A stretch of 64,000 nt of DNA from Streptomyces venezuelae (GCF_008642355.1 NZ_CP029193.1:5108001-5172000); one strand, 5' to 3'; numbered from the stretch's first letter, positions 26,583 to 35,121 are shown. Program-made: numbers and translations. The notes: a model not told the origin generated them from the sequence alone.

Positions 26583-27236
26583 TCAGATGCCGAGCCCGAT
26601 ACGGCGCTTCGACCCGGCGGGCCGTACGTCGTCCAGCGAGGCGACCACGTGGTCGACCATCCCGTACTCCTTGGCCTGCTCGGCGGTGAACCACCGGTCG
26701 CGGTCGCCGTCCCGCGAGATCGTCTCCTCGCTCTGCCCGGTGTGCTCGGCGGTGAGCCGCTCGATGGTCCGCTTCGTGAACTCCAGGTTCTCGGCCTGGA
26801 TGGCGATGTCCGCGGTGGTGCCGCCGATGCCGGCGGAGGGCTGGTGCATCATGATCCGCGCGTTGGGCAGCGCGAACCGTTTGCCGTGCGTGCCGACGCT
26901 GAGCAGGAACTGCCCCATGCTGGCGGCGAACCCCATGGCGAGGGTCGCCACGTCGTTGGGGATGAGCCGCATGGTGTCGTAGATGGCGAGCCCGGCGGTG
27001 ACGGACCCGCCGGGGCTGTTGATGTAGAGGGAGATGTCAGTCTTCGGATCCTCCGCGGACAGCAACAGCATCTGCGCGCACACGCGATTGGCGGACACCT
27101 CGTCGACCTGCGTCCCGAGGAACACGATGCGCTGGTTGAGCAACTGCGCGGCGAGGTGATCGTCGAACCGCGACGGCACGGTCTCCCCGTCCTCCCCCCG
27201 CACGTCCCGCTCCCTGTCCCGTACGCTCATGCCCAT
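26583..27236 (-). CDS. clpP3: ClpP3-type ATP-dependent protease proteolytic subunit
   Basis: 217 residues from ATG 27236, which has GGGAGG four bases upstream. Full catalytic triad: S106 (GFAASMGQ), H131 ([10 protein letters not shown]) and D180 ([13 protein letters not shown]); YINSPGG is at about 71-77. It forms a barrel that degrades proteins delivered by ClpC/ClpX, here presumably with ClpP4. First gene of a two-gene operon preceded by a PopR-like box centred about 92 bp upstream. In S. lividans the operon is silent unless ClpP1 is missing, giving a back-up protease. In S. coelicolor I recall these genes near SCO7280, far from this locus. Confidence 0.92.
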   Translation of the reverse strand: MGMSVRDRERDVRGEDGETVPSRFDDHLAAQLLNQRIVFLGTQVDEVSANRVCAQMLLLSAEDPKTDISLYINSPGGSVTAGLAIYDTMRLIPNDVATLAMGFAASMGQFLLSVGTHGKRFALPNARIMMHQPSAGIGGTTADIAIQAENLEFTKRTIERLTAEHTGQSEETISRDGDRDRWFTAEQAKEYGMVDHVVASLDDVRPAGSKRRIGLGI

Positions 27237-27320
27237 AACGCCTCCCGCTTCCCCGAAGCGAGGCCCAACGCCCCGCTTCACCACCACTGTTGCCCGCGCC
27301 GAAGCCCGCTGTCAGAAATC

Positions 27321-27335
27321 TCGGCCCGTGGCAGA
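27321..27335 (-). promoter_or_regulatory. PopR-type operator upstream of clpP3
   Basis: TCGGCC-CGT-GGCAGA matches the published PopR motif TCTGCC-N3-GGCAGA at 11 of 12 fixed positions. A further GGCAGA half-site follows at 27345-27350, exactly 15 bp on. The centre is about 92 bp before the clpP3 start, suitable for an activator. Confidence 0.7.
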
Positions 27336-27405
27336 TTCGCTGAGGGCAGAGCGGCGGGGCAGGGCGGAGCCGGGCGCCGAGGTCGGGTCCCGGTGGAGGG
27401 TCTTC

Positions 27406-27846
27406 GTGGAGTGGATATCGCCCGTAAGTACGCTGCTGGGCGCGGGGATCGGCGTCGGCGCCACGCTGCCGGCCGACCGGAACCGGTGGCGGCGCGAGAG
27501 CGCGGAAAGTGAGACGGCGACGCGGCGACAGCTGTACGCCGAGTACACGGCGGCGCTCTCCCGCGTCCGCACGGCGCTGCACGAAGCGGCGCGGACCGCG
27601 GACGGCCCGGGGCCCGGCAGTGCGGAGCACGCCCGTGAGGTGCGTGCCCGCTTCCTGGCCCCCGGCGCGTACGAGCTCCGTCACCAGCTTGCGATCACCG
27701 CCCCGCCCGAAGTCGTCGCGGCGGCCAGATCCGCCTTCATCGGCGTGACGGCGGACAGCGAGGCCTTCGAGAGGCTGGAGGCGGAGAACGACGCGACGGT
27801 CGCGGAGCTACGCCGCGTGATGCGGCGCGATCTGGGGGTCGACTGA
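27406..27846 (+). CDS. Membrane-anchored helical hypothetical protein
   Basis: 146 residues from GTG 27406, which has GGAGGG five bases before it; the longer frame from 27229 lacks one. The first ~22 residues (WISPVSTLLGAGIGVGATL) form one hydrophobic helix. The remainder is charged and alpha-helical (RWRRESAESETATRRQLYAE ... RLEAENDATVAELRRVMRRD), predicting a cytosolic coiled-coil-like domain. No family recognised, although short proteins of this plan, one helix followed by a charged helical domain, are common in Streptomyces. It lies between clpP3 and the ABC genes and is not obviously linked to either. Confidence 0.7.
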   Translation: MEWISPVSTLLGAGIGVGATLPADRNRWRRESAESETATRRQLYAEYTAALSRVRTALHEAARTADGPGPGSAEHAREVRARFLAPGAYELRHQLAITAPPEVVAAARSAFIGVTADSEAFERLEAENDATVAELRRVMRRDLGVD

Positions 27847-27859
27847 GGAACCCCGGCGA

Positions 27860-28723
27860 TCAGCCGTGCGCCGACCGGTACTTGCGTACCGCCAGCGTGC
27901 GGAAGATCAGGACGATCAGGACCGAGTAGAGCAGCGAGGCCCAGACCGGGTGTTGCATGGGCCAGGCGTCGGACGGTGAGACCCCCGGGTTGCCGAAGAG
28001 CTGGCGGCAGGCCTGGACGATGGCGCTGAACGGGTTCCAGTCGGCGACGTGCCGCAGCCAGGGCGTCATCTGGCTGGAGTCCACGAACGCGTTCGAGATG
28101 AACGTGACGGGGAAGAGCCAGATGATGCCGCCCGACGTGGCCGCCTCCGGCGTGCGGACGGAGAGGCCGATCAGGGCGCCGATCCAGGTGAACGCGTACC
28201 CGAGCAGGAGCAGGAGCCCGAAGCCGGCGAGGATCCGGCCCGCGTTGGTCGGTTCCGCCGAGCCCGTCCGCCAGCCGACGAGCAGCGCCACGACCGCGAG
28301 GACGACGAGGGTGATCGCGGTCTGCACGAGGTCGGCGACCGTGCGTCCGGTCAGGACCGCGCCGCGCGCCATGGGCAGCGAGCGGAATCGGTCGACCAGC
28401 CCCTTCTGCATGTCGTCGGCGATGCCCGCCGCCGAGCCCGCCGTGGCGAAGGTGACGGTCTGCGCGAAGATGCCCGCCATCAGGAAGTCTTTGTAGACAT
28501 CGGGGTCGGTGCTGTTGCCGATCTTCATGGACCCGCCGAAGACGTACGTGAACAGGACCACGAACATCACCGGCTGGATGACCCCGAACAGGACCATCTC
28601 CGGGATGCGTGACATCCGGATCAGGTTCCTGCGGGCGATGACCAGCGAGTCCCGCACGGACTGACCGATGCCGCCGGTGGGCCGGGGCGCCAGGGACTGC
28701 CTCGCCTCAGTTGCCGTGCTCAC
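27860..28723 (-). CDS. ABC-2 type exporter permease (DrrB-like)
   Basis: 287 residues, six hydrophobic segments; begins with a cytosolic region SLVIARRNLIRMSRIPEMVLFG, typical of DrrB/NodJ family permeases that export drugs, lipids or antibiotics. The loop VYKDFLMAGIFAQTVTFATAGSAAGIADDMQKGLVDRFRSLPM is the ABC-2 signature region. Starts GTG 28723, overlapping the TGA of the ATPase gene (GTGA), so translation is coupled. It pairs with the DrrA-like ATPase to make a full transporter. No biosynthetic genes are near, so self-resistance to a home-made compound is not indicated. Confidence 0.9.
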   Translation of the reverse strand: MSTATEARQSLAPRPTGGIGQSVRDSLVIARRNLIRMSRIPEMVLFGVIQPVMFVVLFTYVFGGSMKIGNSTDPDVYKDFLMAGIFAQTVTFATAGSAAGIADDMQKGLVDRFRSLPMARGAVLTGRTVADLVQTAITLVVLAVVALLVGWRTGSAEPTNAGRILAGFGLLLLLGYAFTWIGALIGLSVRTPEAATSGGIIWLFPVTFISNAFVDSSQMTPWLRHVADWNPFSAIVQACRQLFGNPGVSPSDAWPMQHPVWASLLYSVLIVLIFRTLAVRKYRSAHG

Positions 28724-29727
28724 TTGTCGGCCTCCTTCTTGCGCTTGGTCTTTGCGGCGGCCCCGTCTCCGTCGGTGTCGTCCGCGGCCTCGGCGACGTG
28801 CCCCGTGAGGGAGATGAAGACGTCGTCGAGGGTCGGGCGGCGCAGGCCGATGTCGTCGATCTCCATGCCGCGGACGTCCAGCTCGCGGATGACCTCGGCG
28901 AGGAGCTTGGCGCCACCGGTGACGGGGACGGTCAGCTTGCGGGTGTGCTCGGCGACGGCGACCTCGCCCTTGCCGAAGCCGCGCAGGACCTCGGAGGCGG
29001 CGGCGATGTGCTCGCGGTCGTGCACCACGACCTCGACGCGCTCGCCGCCGGTCTGCGCCTTGAGCTCGTCGGAGGTGCCGCGGGCGATGACGCGGCCGTG
29101 GTCGACGACGCAGATGTCGTGCGCGAGGTGGTCGGCCTCTTCGAGGTACTGCGTGGTGAGGAGCAGAGTCGTGCCGCCCGAGACCAGTTCCTGGATGACC
29201 TCCCACAGCTGCTGGCGGTTGCGCGGGTCGAGCCCGGTGGTCGGCTCGTCCATGAACATCACGGGGGGCGAGACGACGAGCGCCGCGGCCAGGTCGAGGC
29301 GGCGGCGCATGCCTCCGGAGTACGTCTTGGAGGGGCGGTCGGCCGCGTCGGAGAGGTTGAACCGGTCGAGCAGTTCGGCGGCCCTGGCCTTCGCCTCCTT
29401 GGCCCGCATCTGATAGAGCTGACCGACCATCTGCAAGTTCTCGCGGCCCGTCAGATACTCGTCGACAGCGGCGAATTGGCCGGACAGCCCGATGGAACGG
29501 CGGACCTCGTTGGGGTGCTTCAGCACGTCGATGCCCGCGACGACCGCCTTGCCGCTGTCGGGCGTGAGCAGCGTCGTCAGACAGCGGACCGCCGTGGTCT
29601 TCCCCGCGCCGTTGGGCCCGAGGAGGCCGAGCACGGTACCTTCCGGGACATCCAGATCGACGCCGTCCAGAGCCCGTACGTCACCGAAGGTCTTCACCAG
29701 ACCTTCGGCGTAGATGGCGCCTGGCAT
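28720..29727 (-). CDS. ABC transporter ATPase (DrrA-like)
   Basis: 335 residues from ATG 29727 with GGGGAG upstream. Walker A GPNGAGKTT (about 40-48), Q-loop in GLSGQFAAVDEYLTG, signature YSGGMRRRLDLA, Walker B VMFMDEPTTGLD and H-loop region TTQYLEEAD. The extra ~110-residue C-terminal domain (from about 225) is that of the DrrA family of multidrug/antibiotic exporters. It ends in Lys/Arg-rich KTKRKKEADK. It energises the permease encoded by the overlapping downstream gene. A palindrome 150 bp upstream (29868-29885) may be the operator controlling the pair. Confidence 0.93.
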   Translation of the reverse strand: MPGAIYAEGLVKTFGDVRALDGVDLDVPEGTVLGLLGPNGAGKTTAVRCLTTLLTPDSGKAVVAGIDVLKHPNEVRRSIGLSGQFAAVDEYLTGRENLQMVGQLYQMRAKEAKARAAELLDRFNLSDAADRPSKTYSGGMRRRLDLAAALVVSPPVMFMDEPTTGLDPRNRQQLWEVIQELVSGGTTLLLTTQYLEEADHLAHDICVVDHGRVIARGTSDELKAQTGGERVEVVVHDREHIAAASEVLRGFGKGEVAVAEHTRKLTVPVTGGAKLLAEVIRELDVRGMEIDDIGLRRPTLDDVFISLTGHVAEAADDTDGDGAAAKTKRKKEADK

Positions 29728-29867
29728 GTGGGTTCTCCCCTGTTGTGGATTCACTTCGGGTGGTTTCCAGCGTTCGGGCGAATTGCTACGCAAAAGCTTA
29801 GATTTGCCGGACTTCCGACGCCCGGCGACAGCTGGGGTGGGCGGACAGGTGACGAGGAGCACACCAT

Positions 29868-29885
29868 AACGCGATACATCGCGTT
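29868..29885. promoter_or_regulatory. 18-bp interrupted palindrome upstream of the ABC exporter
   Basis: AACGCGAT-AC-ATCGCGTT, exact 8-bp arms with a 2-bp centre, in the 226-bp gap between ilvA and the ATPase gene. Size and symmetry suit a TetR- or PadR-family repressor; no such gene is adjacent. Confidence 0.55.
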
Positions 29886-29953
29886 GGCTCAGCTATTTTT
29901 CCGAAGTCGCGTGAGGGGCGAGGTCGCGTGAGGGACGGCGTCGGCGCCCCGCC

Positions 29954-31195
29954 TCAGTCGATGACCGTGTAACCCGCCGCCCGCAGCGCCGACCGCACCT
30001 CCACGCAGTGCTCCGGACCCTTCGTCTCCAGGTGCAGCTCGACCTCGGCCTCGGTCAGCCCGAGCCGGGGGTCCGTGCGCACGTGACTCACGTCCAGAAC
30101 GTTCGCGTCCACCTCCGTCAGGACGCCGAGGATCGTGGCGAGAGCGCCCGGCCGGTCCGTCAGGCGCAGCCGCAGCGAGAGGTAGCGGCCCGCCGCCGCC
30201 ATGCCGTGACGCAGGATCCGCTGCATCAGGAGCGGGTCCACGTTGCCACCCGAGAGCAGCGCCACCACCGGACCCTCGAACGCCTTCGGGTCGCTCATCA
30301 GCGCCGCCACCGGGCTGGCCCCGGCCGGCTCGACGACCATCTTGGCCCGCTCCAGGCAGAGCAGCAGCGCGCTGGAGAGCTCGTCCTCGGAGACCGTGAC
30401 GACGTCGTCGACGAGGTACCCGACGAGCTGAAACGGTACGTCGCCGGGGCGGCCCACCTTGATGCCGTCGGCCATCGTCGCCGGGTTCCTGATCGACACC
30501 GGGTGGCCCGCGGCGAGCGACGGCGGATAGGCCGCCGCCCCGGCGGCCTGGACGCCGATCACCTTCACGTCGGGGCGCAGCGCCTTCACCGCCACGGCGA
30601 TGCCCGCCACGAGCCCGCCGCCACCGATGCCCACGACGAGCGTGCGCACCTCGGGGCACTGCTCAAGGATCTCCAGGCCGACCGTGCCCTGCCCCGCGAT
30701 GATGTCGGGGTGGTCGAAGGGGTGGATGAAAACCGCGCCCGTCCGGTACGCGTACTCCTGCGCGGCGGCCAGCGTCTCGTCGACCACCTGACCGTGCAGC
30801 CGCACCTCCGCTCCGTAGTCACGCGTCGCGGCGACCTTGGGCAGTGGCGCACCGGCGGGCATGAAGACCGTGGAGCGCACGCCGAGGAGCGAGGAGGCGA
30901 GCGCCACACCCTGGGCGTGATTGCCCGCGCTGGCGGCGACCACCCCGGCGGCGCGCTCCTCGGGGAGCAGACCCGCGATCCGTACGTACGCGCCGCGCAG
31001 CTTGAACGAACCCGTCCGCTGGAGGTTCTCGCACTTGAGGTGCACGGGCGCCCCGACCAGGCCCGACAGGTACCTGCTGCCCTCCATCGCCGTCGTCCGG
31101 GCCACTCCGGAGAGCATCTTCTGCGCACCGCGTACGTCATCGAGGGTCACCGTATGGAGGGACTTCGGCAAGGAGTGCGGCGTGCGGTAGCTCAT
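29954..31195 (-). CDS. ilvA: Threonine ammonia-lyase (dehydratase)
   Basis: PLP enzyme deaminating L-threonine to 2-oxobutanoate, the entry to isoleucine synthesis and a source of propionyl-CoA precursors. 413 residues from ATG 31195. PLP lysine K65 in TGSFKLRGAY; SAGNHAQGVA and the phosphate loop GIGGGGL are intact. The C-terminal ~85 residues (from RLRLTDRPGALATILGVLTE) form one ACT domain, the regulatory arrangement of the short actinobacterial type rather than the two-ACT E. coli IlvA. No attenuator or T-box is seen upstream. Divergent from the MarR gene; downstream lies the ABC exporter, separated by a promoter region. Confidence 0.94.
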   Translation of the reverse strand: MSYRTPHSLPKSLHTVTLDDVRGAQKMLSGVARTTAMEGSRYLSGLVGAPVHLKCENLQRTGSFKLRGAYVRIAGLLPEERAAGVVAASAGNHAQGVALASSLLGVRSTVFMPAGAPLPKVAATRDYGAEVRLHGQVVDETLAAAQEYAYRTGAVFIHPFDHPDIIAGQGTVGLEILEQCPEVRTLVVGIGGGGLVAGIAVAVKALRPDVKVIGVQAAGAAAYPPSLAAGHPVSIRNPATMADGIKVGRPGDVPFQLVGYLVDDVVTVSEDELSSALLLCLERAKMVVEPAGASPVAALMSDPKAFEGPVVALLSGGNVDPLLMQRILRHGMAAAGRYLSLRLRLTDRPGALATILGVLTEVDANVLDVSHVRTDPRLGLTEAEVELHLETKGPEHCVEVRSALRAAGYTVID

Positions 31196-31351
31196 GACGG
31201 CAAGTCTTGCAGCCCCTGCCCGAGTCCTCCTGGGACGACCAGGGATCGAGACCGTTATCGGGTGGGTTTGCGCAGCGCAGGTACGGTCCGCGCCCCGGCC
31301 GCGTACCCTGTCCCCCAACCCATCGCCCTCGCATGAAGTGAGCCCCCGGCC

Positions 31352-31870
31352 ATGCCCACAACTCCGGACATGACGACCGCCAGCGATCCCGCCCTCCTGG
31401 ACAGCCTGCAACACCAGGTGGCGGTCTTCGCCCGCCGCGCGGAGCAGACCCGTCTCGGCGGCGTCGGCCAGGTCCGCAACTCCATGGACCGCGCCGCGTA
31501 CCTGCTGCTCAACCGCCTCGACAAAGAGGGGCCGATGGGCGTCAAGGCGCTCGCGGCGAGCATGGGCATCGACTCCTCGACGGTGACCCGGCAGGTCGCG
31601 CCGCTCGTCGACACCGGCCTCGTCAAGCGGACCTCGCACCCCGAGGACGGCCGGGCCGTGGTGCTCCAGCTGTCGCCGCGCGGCCAGGCCAGACTCGACG
31701 AGGTGCGCTCCTCGCGGCGCGAGCTGATGGCCGAGCTGACGCAGGACTGGGACCCGGCGGAGCGCGAGAGCTTCTGTGCGCTCCTCACCCGCTTCAATTC
31801 CGCCCTCTCCGCGCGGCAGACCTCCCAGGCGGCACCCGGGGGAGAGGGTCCGGCCACTCCGGAGTCTTGA
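31352..31870 (+). CDS. MarR-family transcriptional regulator
   Basis: 172 residues. Winged helix at about 45-125: MDRAAYLLLNRLDKEGPMGV, KALAASMGIDSSTVTRQVAPL (recognition helix) and wing HPEDGRAVVLQLSPRG, which is the MarR signature. Dimerisation helices flank it. It may repress itself or the divergent ilvA, but no perfect palindrome is seen in the 156-bp gap, so no target is assigned. ATG start after a Pro-rich coding leader; a Met at residue 7 is an alternative. The tail is Ala/Gly/Pro-rich. Confidence 0.9.
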   Translation: MPTTPDMTTASDPALLDSLQHQVAVFARRAEQTRLGGVGQVRNSMDRAAYLLLNRLDKEGPMGVKALAASMGIDSSTVTRQVAPLVDTGLVKRTSHPEDGRAVVLQLSPRGQARLDEVRSSRRELMAELTQDWDPAERESFCALLTRFNSALSARQTSQAAPGGEGPATPES

Positions 31871-31934
31871 CCCCGGCCCCGCCTCTGGCCTCATATGAGA
31901 CCGGGATCCCCCTTCCTTCCAGCCGGGAGGCACG

Positions 31935-32414
31935 GTGCGAGAACGGCAGGCGCTCCAGAGCGCCCGCCGTGCCCGGGAGTTCGAGGCGTTCGTCGCGGGC
32001 GCGGCAGGGCGGCTCCTGCATGCCGCGACACTGCTCACCGCCGAACCACCCGACGACAACCCACGCGCGCGTGCCCTGCTGACCGCGGCGCTCGCGCACA
32101 CGTACGCGTCGTGGGACCGGCTGCGCGGCGAGGATCCGTACGACCGCACCCGCCAGCAGGTGGCCCTGCGCTTCGCGCGCGCTGCCTGGCGCCGCCACCG
32201 CGGCCACGGCGGGGTCCTGGGGCCGCTGAGCCCCCAGCAACGGCTGATTCTCGTCCTGCGCGTGTACGAAGGCGTGGCGGAGGAGCAGACCGCGGCGCTC
32301 CTCGGGCTGCCCGCCGAGCGGGTCCGGGTGATGTGCGCCCGCGCGATCACGGCGGTGCTGCACCCGCCGCGCGGGCCCGCGCCGGCCCGGGCACTGAGCG
32401 GGGCGGCGCCGTGA
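31935..32414 (+). CDS. Degenerate SigE-family ECF sigma factor-like protein
   Basis: 159 residues from GTG 31935 behind GGGAGG. The N-terminus FEAFVAGAAGRLLHAATLLT matches region 2 of the Streptomyces SigE-type ECF group, but the usual AEDLVQ core that contacts RNA polymerase is replaced by NPRARALLTAAL. Region 4 is well kept: LSPQQRLILVLRVYEGVAEEQTAALLGLPAERVRVMCARA, a helix-turn-helix. It may therefore be a DNA-binding but weakly polymerase-binding sigma relative. The stop overlaps the start of the next gene (TGATG), so the two are translationally coupled, like a sigma/anti-sigma pair. Confidence 0.7.
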   Translation: MRERQALQSARRAREFEAFVAGAAGRLLHAATLLTAEPPDDNPRARALLTAALAHTYASWDRLRGEDPYDRTRQQVALRFARAAWRRHRGHGGVLGPLSPQQRLILVLRVYEGVAEEQTAALLGLPAERVRVMCARAITAVLHPPRGPAPARALSGAAP

Positions 32415-32665
32415 TGAGCCAGTACGAGCGCAAGGAAGAGGCGATCCGGCGGATCCTGGAGGGCGCGACGCCCGCTGTGCCGCCCGAACTCCTCGACGAC
32501 GCGGTACGGCGCGGCAGCCGGGCGCTGCGGCGCCGTACGGCGGCGCGACGGGCGTTCTGGACCCTGTTGTTCGTCGCCGCGGTGGTGTTCGTCGTGTGGG
32601 CGTCCGTCGCCCGGCCATGGGTGGAGCCGCCGACGGACACGACTCCACCCCTGACCCGCTGGTGA
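32414..32665 (+). CDS. Small bitopic membrane protein coupled to the sigma-like gene
   Basis: 83 residues: cytosolic, charged helical head (QYERKEEAIRRILEG ... LLDDAVRRGSRALRRRTAARR, residues 2-47), a single transmembrane helix (FWTLLFVAAVVFVVWASVA, about 48-66) and a short outer tail. Its ATG overlaps the TGA of the sigma-like gene by one base, so it must be co-translated. The layout is that of a minimal anti-sigma factor or membrane anchor for the sigma-like protein, but no zinc-binding HxxxCxxC or recognised anti-sigma domain is present. Ends directly against the metB stop (no gap). Confidence 0.7.
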   Translation: MSQYERKEEAIRRILEGATPAVPPELLDDAVRRGSRALRRRTAARRAFWTLLFVAAVVFVVWASVARPWVEPPTDTTPPLTRW

Positions 32666-33820
32666 CTAGCCCAGCGCCTGCTGCAGGTCGGCGACGAGGT
32701 CGTCCGCCGACTCGATGCCCACCGAGAGGCGTACGAGGTCACCGGGGACCTCCAGGGCGGAGCCCACCACGGAGGCGTGCGTCATGCGGCCCGGGTGCTC
32801 GATGAGGGACTCGACGCCGCCGAGGGACTCGCCCAGGGTGAACAGCTTCGCCCGGTTGCAGACCTGGACGGCCGCCTCCTCGCCGCCCTCCACCCGGAAC
32901 GACACCATGCCGCCGAAGGACCGCATCTGCTTGGCGGCGACCTCGTGACCGGGGTGCTCCGGAAGACCCGGGTAGAGAACGCTGCTCACGCGCGCGTGAC
33001 GGGTCAGCATCTCGGTGACCTTGGTGGCGTTCTCGCTGTGCCGGTCCATGCGCACCGCGAGGGTCTTGATGCCGCGCAGCACCAGCCAGGCGTCGAAGGG
33101 CCCGGCGACGGCGCCCATCGCGTTCTGGTGGTACGCCAACTCCTCGCCGAGCTGCGCGTCGTTGACGACCAGCGCGCCGCCGACGACGTCCGAGTGGCCG
33201 CCCATGTACTTCGTCATGGAGTGCACGACGACGTCCGCGCCGAGCGCCAGCGGCTGCTGGAGGTAGGGGCTCGCGAACGTGTTGTCCACGACGAGGCGCA
33301 CGCCGGCCTCGCGGGCGATCTGCGCGACCGCGGCGATGTCGGTGATGCCGAGCAGCGGGTTGGAGGGGGTCTCCACCCAGATCGCCTTCGTGCGGTCGGT
33401 CAGCGCCGCGCGCACGGCCTCCGGGTCGGAGGTGTCGGCGACGGACCACTCCACGCCCCACCGCGAGACGACCTTCGCGAAGAGACGGAAGGTGCCGCCG
33501 TACGCGTCGTTGGGGATGACGACGTGGTCGCCGGGGCTGAGCAGCGTACGGAGAAGGCAGTCCTCGGCCGCGAGACCGGACGCGAACGCGAGGCCACGGC
33601 TGCCGCCCTCCAGCGCCGCCAGGTTCGCCTCGAGGGCGGTTCGCGTCGGGTTGGCGCTCCGGCTGTATTCGTAGCCGCCGCGCAGGCCGCCGACGCCGTC
33701 CTGCTTGTAGGTCGAGACCTGGTAGATGGGCGGGACGACGGCGCCGGTGAGGGGGTCGGCGGTGTTGCCCGCGTGGATGGCCACGGTTTCGAAGCTCTGC
33801 GTGCTGTGCGAGTCACTCAT
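32666..33820 (-). CDS. metB: Cystathionine gamma-synthase (Cys/Met metabolism PLP enzyme)
   Basis: 384 residues from ATG 33820. Joins O-acylhomoserine and cysteine to cystathionine (or, in actinomycetes, may also cleave cystathionine in reverse transsulfuration). Motifs: YEYSRSANPTR (substrate/PLP phosphate tyrosine), ASGLAAEDCLLRTLL, NPLLGITDI, DNTFASPYLQQPLALGADVVVHS and the Schiff-base lysine K204 in SMTKYMGGHSD. Synthase versus gamma-lyase cannot be decided by sequence reading; the same-locus gene of S. coelicolor is annotated as metB, from memory. No methionine riboswitch or SAM-leader is visible upstream. Divergent from the membrane-anchored gene at 33922. Confidence 0.92.
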   Translation of the reverse strand: MSDSHSTQSFETVAIHAGNTADPLTGAVVPPIYQVSTYKQDGVGGLRGGYEYSRSANPTRTALEANLAALEGGSRGLAFASGLAAEDCLLRTLLSPGDHVVIPNDAYGGTFRLFAKVVSRWGVEWSVADTSDPEAVRAALTDRTKAIWVETPSNPLLGITDIAAVAQIAREAGVRLVVDNTFASPYLQQPLALGADVVVHSMTKYMGGHSDVVGGALVVNDAQLGEELAYHQNAMGAVAGPFDAWLVLRGIKTLAVRMDRHSENATKVTEMLTRHARVSSVLYPGLPEHPGHEVAAKQMRSFGGMVSFRVEGGEEAAVQVCNRAKLFTLGESLGGVESLIEHPGRMTHASVVGSALEVPGDLVRLSVGIESADDLVADLQQALG

Positions 33821-33921
33821 GCGGCCTGAGCGTAGTGCGCGCACGGGCCCTTCTGCCGGGTCGGTCCGGGTACGTCCCGGCAGGTTGGCCAATTGTCCGA
33901 CGCGTCTGGTTCGCTTGTGTC

Positions 33922-35040
33922 ATGGAGATTCTCTGGTTCCTGTTCGCGGTGATCATGATCGGTGCGGTCCTCGGGCCCGTACTGCTGCGCAGGCGCGGCG
34001 GAATCCGGCAGGTGGCCCCCGGCTCGCCGGACGCCGCGGACCCGGCGAACTACGGATTCCTCCGCCAGGAGGAGCTGGACATCCGCATGCCGGGACCGGA
34101 CACCGACCTCCTCGAAGTGCTCGACCTCGTGCAGCGCACCCAGGAGTGGAAGGCCGCGTCGCAGCTGCTCGCCGGCACGGAGACGCACGGCGAGCGGCGC
34201 TGGCAGCGCGTGCAGGCCTTCGCGGGCGCGGCCTCGCTGGAGCTGCAGCAGCGGCCCGGCGGCGTCAGCGACAACCCCGGCGGTCAGTGGCTGCGGGTAT
34301 GGCGCGCCGAGACGCCCAAGGACGCGGGCGGCGCGGCGGTGCACGCCGAGTTCCTCGTCCAGCAGGCATGGCGCACGGCGGAGCAGGGCACCGACGAGTT
34401 CCGGATCATCCTGGAGGAGGCGAAGGACGCGTGCGCGCAGGCGGCGCTGCTCGCCCCCGGTGACCCGGTCCCGTACATCATCGAGCTCTCCATCGCGCGC
34501 GGACTCGCGTACCCGCGCGAGGAGTTCGAGCAGCTGTGGCTGAAGATCCTGGACCGCGCGCCCGCGCACATGGGCGCGCACCTCGCGGCCCTGCACTACT
34601 GGTGCGAGAAGTGGCACGGCTCGCGCGACCTGGCGTACGACTTCGCGGAGGCCGCCGCTGCCCGCGCGCCGCGCGGCTCACTCCTCGCGGCGCTGCCCCT
34701 CTTCGCGGTGTACGAGCACCTGCCCGAGGTCAACCTCGTGCGCGGGTTCTACGAGAGCGAGGTCGTCACCAAGGCCGTCGAGGGCGCGCTGTTCGCGGTG
34801 CACTCCGCGCGCGCGGACGACCCCATGCTGGCGCACGTCCGGCACCTCCTGGTCTTCTTCCTGGTCCGCTGCCAGCGCTGGTCGGAGGCGATGAACCAGC
34901 TGGTCCACGTGGACGGCCACGTGGGCGCACTGCCCTGGACGCTCTCCGAGGACCCCGCCTCCGACTACGCGGTGTACCGGGCCCTGGCGGTCGCCGGATA
35001 CGAGGCGAACGGCGGCAGCCCGGCGACGCTCCCGCACTGA
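33922..35040 (+). CDS. Membrane-anchored TPR-like hypothetical protein
   Basis: 372 residues from ATG 33922. One N-terminal helix (ILWFLFAVIMIGAVLGPVLL) acts as an anchor with the bulk in the cytosol. The rest is alpha-helical: LLEVLDLVQRTQEWKAASQL, LEEAKDACAQAALLAPGDPV, FEQLWLKILDRAPAHMGAHLA and SLLAALPLFAVYEHL, resembling irregular TPR-type helical repeats that would bind a protein partner. No catalytic motif. The family is widespread in Streptomyces at this site next to metB and msrA (recalled), function unknown. Confidence 0.75.
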   Translation: MEILWFLFAVIMIGAVLGPVLLRRRGGIRQVAPGSPDAADPANYGFLRQEELDIRMPGPDTDLLEVLDLVQRTQEWKAASQLLAGTETHGERRWQRVQAFAGAASLELQQRPGGVSDNPGGQWLRVWRAETPKDAGGAAVHAEFLVQQAWRTAEQGTDEFRIILEEAKDACAQAALLAPGDPVPYIIELSIARGLAYPREEFEQLWLKILDRAPAHMGAHLAALHYWCEKWHGSRDLAYDFAEAAAARAPRGSLLAALPLFAVYEHLPEVNLVRGFYESEVVTKAVEGALFAVHSARADDPMLAHVRHLLVFFLVRCQRWSEAMNQLVHVDGHVGALPWTLSEDPASDYAVYRALAVAGYEANGGSPATLPH

Positions 35041-35121
35041 GCGGGGCCGCCCCGGCCGGAATGCGTCACCCCGTCCATACGTTGACGAGGTAGACCCCAG
35101 TCACGCACGAGGAGAGACCGC

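Noticed and set aside
28711..29931. 406-residue plus-strand frame over the ABC ATPase gene
   Set aside because: The minus strand carries Walker A, signature and Walker B motifs; the plus frame is antisense.
31889..31898. CTCATATGAG palindrome before the sigma-like gene
   Set aside because: Only 10 bp and contains an NdeI-like core; too short to support a regulatory claim.
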